This document shows positions 9,873 through 20,334 of a stretch of DNA of 64,000 bases, piece by piece (position 1 is the first letter of the stretch; each line of letters opens with the position of its first letter). The stretch is from Corylus avellana (lineage: Eukaryota; Streptophyta; Magnoliopsida; Fagales; Betulaceae): the NCBI RefSeq assembly GCF_901000735.1, contig NC_081542.1, positions 45,548,238 through 45,612,237 on the forward strand, in the 5' to 3' direction. The translations under genes and the position numbers were made by a program. The notes beneath the pieces are model-generated. The model saw only the letters and a program-made list of their open reading frames with translations, had not been told where the DNA came from and searched no databases.

Positions 9873-10613
9873 TTTTCTAGAAGATCCCGATTCTGACATT
9901 ACGAAGAGGATATATTCAGCTCGAGAAGAATGGGTTCTACAGAATGCTGATCTTCTTGAGAGTAGCAAGTTGAAGTTGATGCATTATATTGTCGACGTAA
10001 AATTTGATCAGAGCCTTATATTATGGCATGTTGCTACAAAACTCTGCTACCAGAAGGAGAAGGAGAAGGAGAAAGGAGGAGATTCATGAAGACAGTAGTA
10101 GTGATCATCGTCAATTTTGTAAACAAATGTCTGATTATATGTTATATCTTCTAGTTATGCAGCCCACAATGATGTCTGCTGAAGCACGTATTAGCGAAAT
10201 AAGATTCCGCGATACCTGTGCCGAGGCCACACACTTCTTCAATAGAAAGCCCAACGACCATGGACAAGAACAATTTGATCAAGAGCATAAAGAGGCATGT
10301 GCTGGAATCCTTGAAGTAAATACTGAAGTGGAACCTGTTGCTATGAAAGGAGACAAAAGCAAATCTGTGTTGTTTGATGCATGTATTCTCGCAAAAGAGC
10401 TATTAAAGTTGCAAGAGGAGCAAAGATGGGGTGTAATGAGTGAAGTGTGGGTGGAAATGTTGTCTTATGCTGCAAGCCATTGCAAGCCCAATGTTCAAAC
10501 TGCTCAACTAAACAGAGGAGGAAAGCTTATCACCTTTGTTTGGTTATTAATGGCTCATTTTGGCTTAGGAGATCAGTTCCAAAGAGATACATACGATGTA
10601 AGAGCAAAATTGA

Positions 10614-11123
10614 GTTCTGTTGTACCTTCATAAGGATTCTAAATTAAGAATTATTCGTAGAGATCTAAAAGCAAGTACCATCTTGTTGGATGAAGTGCTA
10701 AATCCAAAAATATCAGATTTTGGCATGGCTAGGATTTTTGGGATCAATGAGGGTTAGGCCAAAGTACCTTAGTTTGCTAAATTAACTAAGATAATAACCC
10801 TAAAGTTTGTGATAACAAGATTCAATGTCTTATTGTTAAGATTCACGGTTAGATGTCCCTTGAATATGCAATGAAAGGATGATTTTCAGAGAAATTAGAT
10901 GTCTTCAGTTTTGGAGTGTTGTTACTCGAAATAATTAGTGGAAGAAAAAATTCTAGCTTTTATGATGATGAGCAGGCCATGAGCCTTCTAGGATAAGTAA
11001 GTCTTCCTTATATGATTGCCTCATTTTTTAAGAACTTCAATTGCATGTTTCTTATGAGTTTTTTAGTATTGATGCTAAGAATTTCAATCCTGTTTTCAGT
11101 CATGGAAAATGTGGAATGCAGAC
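10614..11123 (+). pseudogene. S-RLK kinase fragment fused to DUF4220 A
   Basis: Remnants of S-RLK exons 5, 6 and 7 lie here. Exon 5 starts within the LLYLHRDSR part (about 10614-10762), with the HRDLK histidine codon changed and a stop in the region corresponding to NEDQ. Exon 6 is about 10846-10995 and lacks its acceptor AG. The first bases of exon 7 end at 'ggaatgcagac' (11123). DUF594 coding runs straight into it at 'gagcaaaattgagttctgt'. The copia element at 11124 interrupts exon 7. No upstream S-RLK exons are present in this copy. Confidence 0.85.
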
Positions 11124-11704
11124 TGTCAGAATTAGGTGACTTGTTTTCACAAGTCTTACCGTGGACCCCAACCTTTTATGTTTTCATTTATTTCTCACTT
11201 GCCTATATGTCTTTCATTCATTAAGCTTCTTGAAGAAGCTTTGACAAAAAGCCTTTATTATTGAAGGCATTCGATCATTGGGAAATGAGAGGCAGCAACT
11301 TTAGATGAGAAAAGGAGAAAGAAAAAGAAGCTGAAGTTGCCGAGAGTGAGAGACTTGTGTTGCAGAGAGAAGAAGAAGATACACCATTTTTTTTTCAGTT
11401 TGATCTCACATTTGGAATGCTGAAAAGCTTAGCGAATTTTAGAGAATATTTTCACTTTTGTATTTAATTATCTTTTGAGTGAGATTGGGGTGTATTGGGG
11501 CTTTTGGGTTTGAGTGGTTTTATTGTACTACTCTTTGTACTCCACTCTTTTGTTAGTAAATTTCTCCGGGATCGTCTCCATCAGTGGATGTAGGCTTATT
11601 AAGCTAAACCACTCAAATCTTGGTGTCTTGTGTGGTTGTGTTATTTTTCTATTATGTACTTTTCTACTTCTTTAGTGATCTTGGAATTTGCATTTGTCAC
11701 AACA
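11124..11704 (+). repeat. 5' LTR of copia A' (581 bp)
   Basis: TGTCAGAATT...GTCACAACA. It is followed by AAT and the primer site TGGTATCAGAGC (11708-11719). Confidence 0.9.
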
Positions 11705-11739
11705 AATTGGTATCAGAGCTCAAGTATTTATTTTGCGGG

Positions 11740-14700
11740 ATGGCTACTGCAAAATTTGAAGTAGAGTAGTTTGATGGTCAAAATAGTTTCAGCTTTCAGC
11801 GCATCAAGATGCAAGCTTTATTACAACAACAAGGCTTGGCGAAGATTTTGGATGGCGAGGTGCCATTAACATCATCAACGGAGGAAACGAAGGAACTTGA
11901 AGAAAAAGCCCATAGTGCAATTTTGTTGTCTCTTTCAAATGGAGTTTTAAGAGAAGTTGCCGATGAAGAAACAGCCGCTGGACTTTGGAAGAAGCTGGAG
12001 AGCTTGTACATGACAAAATCCCTCACTAACCGATTGTATTTGAAGCAACAAATATATACCTTCAAGATGAAAGAAGGTATGCCTCTTTGTGATCATCTTG
12101 ATGACTTTAATAGAATTATTTTGGATCTGAAAAATATTGATATTAAAGTAGATGATGAGGATCAAGCCCTGACTTTGTTGTGTTTACTACCGGATATCTT
12201 TGATAATTTTGTTAATTCAATGTTGTACGGTAGAGATACTATCTCCTTACTTGATGTTAAATTTGCTTTAAATTCTATGGAGTTGAGGACAAGATTGAAT
12301 AGTAAAGGTAGTAATAATCAGGCAAAGGGTTTATTTGTTAAGGGTCGTTTAGAAAATTCTTCTAATTTTAGAGGTCGATCCAGTGAGAGGGATTCGGGTA
12401 AAGGTAAATCAAGAAGCCGATCGTAGTCCAGGTCAAAGAAGAAAGTAAAGTGTTACTACTGTAAAAAGTATGGGCATTATAAATCCAAGTGTCCAAATTT
12501 GAAAAATAAAGAGGAAGGTGACAAGCAAAGTTCCTCTTCTGTGGCTGGTGATGTCAAAGGAAATTCTAAGGGTTCAGACCTTGTCTTTGTAGTTACCCTT
12601 TTCTAATGATCGTTCTAACGACAAGTGGGTCCTTGATACTACTTGTACATTTCATATGTCACCTAAAAGGGATTGGTTTAATACCTATGATTCAGTCAAT
12701 GGTGGTTCAGTCTTGATGGAAAATAATGTCGCCTACAAGATTGTTGGTATTGGTACAATCAAAATTAGGATGCATTATGGGATTGTGAGGACTTTAATGA
12801 ATGTTCGACATATACTAGATTTGAAGAAAAATCATATTTCATTGGGCACTTTGGACTCCCTTGGATACAAGTATTCCGGTGAAGGTGGAGTCATTCGGGT
12901 TAGCAAAGACTCATTGGTTGTAATGAAAGGTAACAAGGTTGATGTCTTCTACTTTCTTCAGGGTAGTACGGTAACAGGTTCAGCTGATGTGTCTTCTTCA
13001 GATGATCCAGATTCAGACACTACCTATTTATGGCATATGCGGTTGGGTCATATGAGTGAGAGGGGTATGACAATCCTGAGCAAACGGGGTTTGCTTTGTG
13101 ACCAAAAACAGAGGATCTCTTGACTTTTGTGAGCATTGTGTGTTCGGGAAACAGTGCAGAGTCAAGTTCAGTACAGGCATCCACAGAACAAATGGTACAT
13201 TAGATTATATCCATTCAGATCTATAGGATCCCTCTCACGTTCCATCAAAGGGTGGTGCTTGATATTTTGTTACATTTATTGATGATTATTCGAGAAAAGA
13301 CTAGGTGTATTTTTTGAAGAAGAAAAGTGATGTGTTTGTCACTTTCAAGCAATGGAAGACATTAATTTAGAATCAGATTAGGAAGCAAATCAAGCGACTC
13401 AGAACAAACAACGCATGGAATTTTGTGGTGGTGAATTTAATAAATTCTGCAAGGATGAAGGCATCGCTAGACATCGCACAGTTAGTCATAATCCATAGCA
13501 AAATGGGGTCGCTGAGCGGATGAACAGGACTCTCTTAGGGAGAGCACGTTGCTTACTTTCAAATGCCAGGTTGTCTAGAGATTTTTGGGCCGAGGCGATC
13601 AATACTGCTTGCTATTTGGTCAACTGTTCTTCATCATCAGCCATTGATTGTAAAACTCCTTATGAGGTATGGTTTGGTACTCCTGCTGATTATTCATTTT
13701 TAAAAACTTTTGGTTGTCCTACTTATTGTCATGTGAATGATGGTAAGCTTGAGCCTAGGTCAAAGAAATGTATATTTCTAGGCTATGTGGATGGGGTGAA
13801 GGGATATAGATTGTAGTGTTCTGATCCTAAATCACCTAAGTTTATAGTCAGTAGAGATGTTGTATTTGATGAATCTGCCATGCTTCAACCGAGAAAGGAG
13901 TTTATTGTTTCTGCAGGAAAGAAGCAGGGTTCTAGCAAGGAGGTGGAGCTTCAGGTGGAGGCTTCACAGAGGGTACGAGATAACAATCAAGATCAGCCTG
14001 TTACAGATATTTATGATTCCAGTTCTGATGATGATGATCCATAAGAAGAGCAAGCGACCATTATTGCAGCTGGTAGACAGAGGAGGCAGATTAGGCCACC
14101 TCAGAGATATGGCTATGCAGATTTGGTAGCATATGCACTTACTGTGGTAGAGGACACTGTAGTCCAGGAGCCTTCCACTTACTCAGAAGCTGTCACAAGT
14201 AGTGAGTCTACTCAATGGGTTATTGCCATGAATGAGGAGATTGAGTCTCTTCATAAGAACCAAACATAGGAATTGGTGAAATTGCCTAAAGGCGCTAAAA
14301 CTGTTGGTTGCAAATGGATCTTCAAGAAAAATGAAGGAATCCCAGGTATTGAAAATGCAAGGTTTAAGGCACGTTTGGTAGCAAAGGGCTATAGTCAGAG
14401 AGAAGGTATGGACTTCAATGAAGTTTTCTCTCCTGTTGTGAGACATAGTTCTATTCGTGTTTTGCTTGCCATGGTTGCTCTAAATGATTTGGAACTTGAG
14501 CAACTTGATGTGAAAACTGCATTTCTGCATAGTGAGCTTGAGGAAACCATTTACATGCATCAGCTAGAAGGGTTCATTGCTGAAGGTAAGGAAGATCATG
14601 TTTATCAGTTGAGGAGGTCGTTGTATGGTTTAAAACAATCTCCATGACAGTGGTACAAGCGCTTTGATAGCTTTATGATCGGACATGGTTACACAAGAAG

Positions 14701-15811
14701 TAGCTATGATAGTTGTGTGTATTACAGGAAATTGTATGATGGTTCTTTTGTTTATTTGTTACTCTATATGGATGACATGCTTATTGCAGCTAAAAGCATT
14801 TGGAGATTAAGAGATTGAAATCTATGTTGAGTGATGAGTTTGAAATGAAGGAATTTAGTGCTGCGAAGAAAATCCTTGGTATATAGATTCATAAGGATAG
14901 AAAAGCGGGAAAGTTGTACTTGTCACAGAAAAAGTACATTGAGAAAGTACTTGAACGCTTTGGTGTGCATAATTCTAAACTAGTGAGTACTCCACTTGCA
15001 GCTCATTTTAGACTTTCAGCAGCATCAGCGCCACAGAGTGAGGAGGAGGAGCAGTTCATGTCGTGTGTTCCTTACTCCAATGCAGTTGGAAGCATCATGT
15101 ATGCTATGGTGTACACTCGTCTGGATATTTCACAGGCAGTCAGTATTGTTAGTTGCTACATGGAAAATTCGGGCAAGGTTCACTGGCAGGCAGTGAAATG
15201 GATACTCCATTATTTACGGGGCACTACAGATGTTGGTTTAGTCTATGATAGAGGCAGTGGTATCAGTTCTAGTGTCACTGGTTATGTTGATTCAGATTAT
15301 GCTGGTGATTTGGATTAAAGAAGATCTCTGACAGGTTTTGTTTTCACTCTCTCGGGGTGTGCCATTAGTTGGAAAGAGACTTTACAGTCGACGGCTGCTT
15401 TGTCCACTATGGAGGCAAAGTATATGGCAGTAGTAGAGGCAGTGATAGAAGCAATTTGGCTTAGAGGTTTGGTTAGTGATCTGGGTTTGCAACAGGATGA
15501 GACTATCGTATTTTGTGATAGAAGCAATTTGGCTTAGAGGTTTGGTTAGTGATCTGGGTTTGCAACAGGATGAGACTATCGTATTTTGTGATAGCCAGAG
15601 CGCAATACATTTGACCAAAAATCAAATGTATCATAAGAGGGCCAAACACATTGATGTCAGATATCATTTTCTTCAAGAGGTCGTGACACAAGGTGATATC
15701 ATAGTGAAGAAAATTGCTACAGCGGAAAATTAAACAGACAAGTTGACTAAGCCACTTCCAATCCTCAAGTTCAAGCATTGCTTGGGCTTGATTGGTGTTT
15801 GTTGTTTGTAA
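11740..15811 (+). pseudogene. copia gag-pol polyprotein, complete in order but full of stops
   Basis: The frame starts MATAKFEVE at 11740 and meets a stop within ten codons. Gag (UBN2) occupies 11809-12426, followed by a knuckle (CYYCKKYGHYKSKC, near 12452-12493). The protease/pre-integrase region is 12620-13120 (LWHMRLGHMSERG). Integrase is about 13200-13816 ([11 protein letters not shown]), RVT_2 reverse transcriptase about 14200-14900 with YMDDM at about 14767-14781, and the RNase H region about 15290-15730. Several internal stops, for example at 13816, 14043, 14269 and 14645, are identical in the D copy, so the element was already dead before it was duplicated. Confidence 0.88.
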
Positions 15812-15893
15812 TTACCCCTTAGGAGTGTTGAAGGAGACGTCTTGAGGAGATTTGAGTTGAAGACTTGATGAAATTCAAGTCAAGGTGGAGATT

Positions 15894-16312
15894 TGTCAGA
15901 ATTAGGTGACTTGTTTTCACAAGTCTTACCATAGACCCCAACCTTTTATGTTTTCATTTATTTCTCACTTGCCTATATGTCTCTCATTCATTAAGCTTCT
16001 TGAAGAAGCTTTGACAAAAAGCCTTTATTATTGAAGGCATTCGGTCATTGGGAAAGGAGAGGCAGCAACTTTAGATGAGAAAAGGAGAAAGAAAAAGAAG
16101 CTGAGGTTGCTGAGAGTGAGAGACTTGTATTGCAGAGAGAAGAAGAAGATACACCATTTTTCTTCAATTTGATCTCACATTTGAAATGCTGAAAAGCTTA
16201 GAGAATTTTAGAGAATATTTTCTCTTTTGTATTTAATACTCTTTTGAGTGAGATTGGGGTGCATTGGGGCATTTGGGTTTGAGTGGTTTTGTTTGTACTC
16301 CACTCTTTTGTT
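15894..16312 (+). repeat. 3' LTR of copia A', truncated by gap
   Basis: It begins TGTCAGAATT after the purine tract 'caaggtggagatt'. It matches 39228-39646 almost exactly, and the final 150 or so bases fall in the gap. Confidence 0.9.
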
Positions 16313-16412
16313 NNNNNNNNNNNNNNNNNNNNNNNNNNNNNNNNNNNNNNNNNNNNNNNNNNNNNNNNNNNNNNNNNNNNNNNNNNNNNNNNNNNNNNNN
16401 NNNNNNNNNNNN
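16313..16412. other. assembly gap (100 N) where orientation flips
   Basis: The left side is the + strand copia A' 3' LTR. The right side is the - strand S-RLK fragment of copy B, cut off within its last exon. The join is therefore unsupported by sequence. Confidence 0.99.
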
Positions 16413-17035
16413 ATCATTAGCAAATTCTTGCACACACCACAGCCCGACATGTATGCATCTCAAAATTTCCATTTCAAAGCATGGTTCACGTATGATTGGG
16501 TCCGTTAATGCCACAATGTTGTCTGCATTCCACATTTTCCATGACTGAAAACAGGATTGAAATTCTTAGCATCAATACTAAAACTCATAAGAAACATGCA
16601 ATTGAAGTTCTTAAAAAATGAGGCAATCATATAAGGAAGACTTACAAATCCTAGAAGGCTCATGGCCTGCTCATCATCATAAAAGCTAGAATTTTTTCTT
16701 CCACTAATTATTTCGAGTAACAACACTCCGAAACTGAAGACATCTGATTTCTCTAAAAATCGTCCTTTCATTGCATATTGAGGGGACATGTAACTGTGAA
16801 TTTTAACAATAAGACATTGAATCTTGTTATCACAAACATTTGGGTTATTATCTTAGTTAATTTAGCAAACTAAGCTACTTTGCACCCCTTGTAGTATTGG
16901 TCTGATCCTCATTGATCCGAAAAATCCTAGCCATGGCAAAATCTGATATTTTTGGATTTAGCTCTTCATCCAACAAGATGTTAATTGCTTTTAGATCTCT
17001 ATGAATAATTCTTAATCTAGAATCTCTATGAAGGT
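16413..17035 (-). pseudogene. S-RLK kinase fragment fused to DUF4220 B
   Basis: Read on the minus strand, this holds partial exon 5 from LLYLHRDSR (about 17035-16895), exon 6 (about 16797-16650) and part of exon 7 (about 16545-16413, cut by the gap). The DFG motif reads DFA and the end of exon 5 is scrambled (TTRGAK then stop), so it is dead. The exon 7 site 'cagacaacattgtgg' is intact here, so this copy lacks the copia insertion seen in copy A and D. It joins the DUF594 end at the same position as copy A. Confidence 0.85.
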
Positions 17036-18452
17036 ACAACAGACCTCAATTTTGCTCTTACATCGTCTGTATTTCTTTGGAACTGATCTCCTAAGCCAAA
17101 ATGAGCCATTAATAACCAAACAAAGGTTATAAGCTCTCCTCCTCTGTTTAGTTGAGCAGCATGAACATTGGGCTTGCAATGGCTTGCGGCATAAGACAAC
17201 ATTTCCACCCACACTTCACTCATTACACCCCATCATTGCTCCTCCTGCAACTTTAATAGCTCTTTTGCGAGAATACACGCATCAAACAACACAGATTTGC
17301 TTTTGTCTCCTTTCACAGCAACAAGTTCCACTTCAGTATTTACTTCAAGGATTCTAGCACATGCCTCTTTATGCTCTTGATCAAATTGCTCTTGTCCATG
17401 GTCGTCGGGCTTTCTATTGAAGAAGTGTGTGGCCTCGGCACAGGTATCGCGGAATCTTATTTTGCTAATACGTGCTTCAGCAGACATCATTGTGGGCTGC
17501 ATAACTAGAAGATATAACATATAATTAGACATTTCTTTACAAAATTGACGATGATCACTACTACTGTCTTCATGAATCTCCTCCTTCTCCTTCTCCTTCT
17601 GGTAGAAGAGTTCTGTAGCAACATGCCATAATATAAGGCTCTGATCAAATTTTACGTCGACAATATAATGCATCAAATACTCTCAAGAAGATCAGCATTC
17701 TGTAGAACCCATTCTCCTCGAGCTGAATATATCCTCTTCGTAATGTCAGACTCGGGATCTTCTAGAAAATAAGATTTTTTTTTTTTCAGCTCGTTAAAGA
17801 TGAAATCCCATAGCGATTTTGTAAATCGTGTCTTGGACACATACGTCTTCTTTTCATACATATTCTTAAAGAAATCCTCAGGGTCCCATCGCTCAAAGAT
17901 AGCAATCAATTTTCAGAGAAAAGAACGAATCTTTTGACGACGTTCTTTCAAACAATAATGTATCAAGTTGTATTGACGTAGAGATTCAGACCACCTCTGG
18001 AATAGGATTTGTCCAGCCCGTCCATAGCGACTTGTATCTGCTGTCTGCGGCCAGTTTATCCTCTTGAGCTTGAGATAGTTTCGGAGGAGAAAGATGAACC
18101 ATTTCTTTACAGCTTTTATGAGGAACCATTTCTTTACAGCTACTATGTACTTATTTTGACTGGATGACAACTGGATGGAAGCAGCAACCCAATCAGAGAA
18201 AGCCATCATAAACAGAGCAATTGTATCCAAGAATATGGCACCAAAGAGCAAGGTATATGTAATTCCAACGTCAATCTTGCAAAATCATTCTTATCTATTG
18301 AATAGAAGGTTGAAATGGCTGCCACAACCGCACACCACGATATACATCGGGCAGAGTATCCCAACATTGAATACAGTACGATAACCTTGGTATAGAGAAG
18401 TTCGTAGAAGAAGTTGAGTTCAATCGCTAGCACTTGAAAGGCATCCTCTGAG

Positions 18453-19381
18453 TGTTATACAAATAGGGGAAAAATACAGAAAACGAAAATGCTCCTAAGG
18501 TGTATTACAACGTCACTTTCCTTAAGAAAATATTTGCCCCCACCAGAATTGGTATGCAACAGGGTTTACAGCAAATTTTTCTCCAGGATACAATGGAGCC
18601 CAGAAACCTCTGTGTTTTTAACTGCGTTATGCACAAACGAAATTAAAACCCGAAAATACCCTTAGACTTTATATTCTAATCAGAGACAAAAAATAAAAGG
18701 ATAATGCTTATTTTTAAAATTTAAAACAAGGGTATTAAAGAGAATTGAATTGTCATAAATAATTATCTATTATCAGATAATTTCGAATTTCAAAATAAAA
18801 CTGCTATATTGAATTTCGAAGATAAAGCTGCTGTTTTGAATTTCGAAATAAAACTGCTGTTTTGAATTTCGAAAATTAAACTGCTGTAAACTGTTAATCC
18901 AATTGGCACTTAAATCTGACCGTTAGATTAAATAATTATTTAATCTCAATCGTTAGATCAACAATCCAGTAGATCTAACCATTGGATCTACTTAAGAAGC
19001 ATCCTACGGTTCAGATCAAACCTCTAGATCGAACGATCTTGACCGTCCAAAAATGAATGGTCATGATCTGATCGCTCCGAGCTCCGATGCTTCGTGCTAA
19101 GTGCCAAGTACGCCATCAAGGCGTCACTAGCGCCCTACAGCCCACGCCACGCGCGCGTGCGTTCGGTGCTTCGCACCGTACGGTAACATGTATTAGGGTG
19201 TACCCTAGCATAGATCATTTAACAACTTAAATTTGTTGGAACTTATAAATGCCAACAAAATCTTCACTATTTCCAATGTGGGATAACTTTCATTCAATAC
19301 TCTTTAAAACTTTCTATTTAAAACATTTCTGAGACACAAAATAATATCTATATATATATTTATTTTGAAAATATTTCAACA
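18453..19381 (-). mobile_element. solo LTR (929 bp) with 5-bp target duplication
   Basis: On the + strand it begins TGTTATACAAAT and ends ATTTCAACA. It is flanked by 'ctgag' at 18448-18452 and 19382-19386. Removing it restores the DUF4220 reading 'agagactcagaggatgcc' found in copies A and C. The minus orientation is suggested by the 'atcccacattggaaatag' segment (about 19262-19279), typical of copia LTR promoters. It is unrelated to the other LTR families in the window. Confidence 0.88.
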
Positions 19382-19579
19382 CTGAGTCTCTGTTATGTTA
19401 AAATAGCCGGTTCTCTTCGCACTCCCGGAAACTAAAGATGATATCCACAACGAGACCGTGGAAGATTTTGAAGAAGTGATAAGCATGCTTCACCACCGCA
19501 AGATCACCCAGCCTGCCTTCTTCGACTGGGTAACGTGAAGTCTTGGATTCTTGATTAGGTTCTCGTATCAACTCTATTT

Positions 19580-19695
19580 TATTTTATTTTATTTATTTAT
19601 TTTTTTTTCTAAGCAAATAAGGATAGGGTACATAACTCAAAAAACCGAAAAGGGGTTGGGCTCCCCAACAACAAACCCAAAACAGCAATACAATC
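19580..19695 (-). mobile_element. short retroposon-like insertion with A-rich tail
   Basis: On the minus strand about 85 bases of unique sequence end in AAAAAAAAATAAATAAATA followed by repeated AAAAT units. It replaces about 17 bases of DUF4220 present in copies A and C. The A-rich, slightly degenerate tail suggests a 5'-truncated LINE or SINE end. No target duplication is clear. Confidence 0.45.
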
Positions 19696-20334
19696 TCTCT
19701 CTTCAAACCGTATTCCTCCATGAGCTTTGCATAGTTTGGCCCTGGGTCCGACGCTGTAAGATTCGATTTTCGGAAGTTTTTCAGGTTTGCCAGATATAAA
19801 GCTCGTGTTCGCTCACCATACTTGATGGTTCCAGCGAGAAACAAAAGGAAAGTAGGGAGCCATAACTTGTTTCCGGGATGGTATTGGCTGAAGGATTGGC
19901 CGAAGAGAACGAACTGGCCTAGGAGCCCAACCAGCTGCCTTAGCCAGAGGGCATTATCCTCCAAAGAAACAGCAGTTATGGTATCTGGACCACCGAGGTG
20001 TAACAAAAGAAAGGGAGCCCAAAAGTCCAGAATGCCAGAGCAATAATGAGGTTTTGGATTTTGTTTACCGTTGGAAATAAGTCCCACTGTAAAGTTACTG
20101 GGCCAGTAAGTAGGCTGACCAGATCAACAATAGTACCTTCGCACTTTCTGTTCTCTTTCTGAATGGTGCAACCAGAATTAGAATGGCCTGTAGTAAGAGA
20201 CTCAATAGAACAAAAAACTGGATGTTCCATTCATCATATTTCTCATTCACTACGGTAAAGATGTGGTTAGACATATCCTTCAATTCCTTTGATTGCTTAC
20301 TTTTCTTTCTCCTTTCTTTCACCTTGTTCAACAT

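Larger units (their letters stand above)
2737..10633 (+). pseudogene. DUF4220/DUF594 membrane-protein gene, copy A (broken by three insertions)
   Basis: This is a plant DUF4220 + DUF594 protein, a multi-pass membrane family of poorly known role. The coding pieces are 2737-2918, 3533-3559, 4489-4901 and 8929-10633. The start is the ATG at 2737, in 'MLNKVKERRKK'. Recognisable stretches include the N-terminal membrane segment EWNIQFFVLLSLLLQ, the FLLFLTGTIKYGERTR segment, and the C-terminal DUF594 part (WVEMLSYAASHCKPN...[17 protein letters not shown]). A solo LTR, a Harbinger-like element and a copia element interrupt the frame. A run of about 26 A at 9841-9866 adds a further frameshift. The longest open pieces are 8937-9896 and 10004-10633. 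The last codons (SSVVPS, stop 10631-10633) are read from S-RLK-derived DNA fused to the end of the gene. It is clearly non-functional as a whole, although the 3' pieces could still be transcribed. Confidence 0.85.
11124..16312 (+). mobile_element. copia element A' in an S-RLK exon, 3' end in a gap
   Basis: It starts TGTCAGAATT right after the target sequence 'cagac' (11119-11123). It contains a 5' LTR (11124-11704), a tRNA-Met primer site (11708-11719), a full but mutated gag-pol region and the start of the 3' LTR (15894 on), cut by the gap at 16313. From 13506 onward it is almost identical to the element in S-RLK D (36913-39650), including shared stop codons. It carries a private 73-bp tandem duplication in the RNase H region (about 15444-15590). 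Confidence 0.92.
17026..20334 (-). pseudogene. DUF4220/DUF594 membrane-protein gene, copy B
   Basis: The start is the ATG at 20334 (MLNKVKERRKKSKQSKE). N-terminal membrane segments, the LWLPTFLLFLAGTIKYGERTR part and the C-terminal DUF594 part (SEVWVEMLSYAASHC...[18 protein letters not shown]) are all present. The frame is broken by a one-base deletion at the position equivalent to LQ-LGLIS (also missing in copy C), a retroposon-like insert at about 19580-19695, a solo LTR at 18453-19381, and several small shifts and stops, for example in the LQEEQ-W segment. The final codons read into S-RLK sequence as in copy A. Confidence 0.85.
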
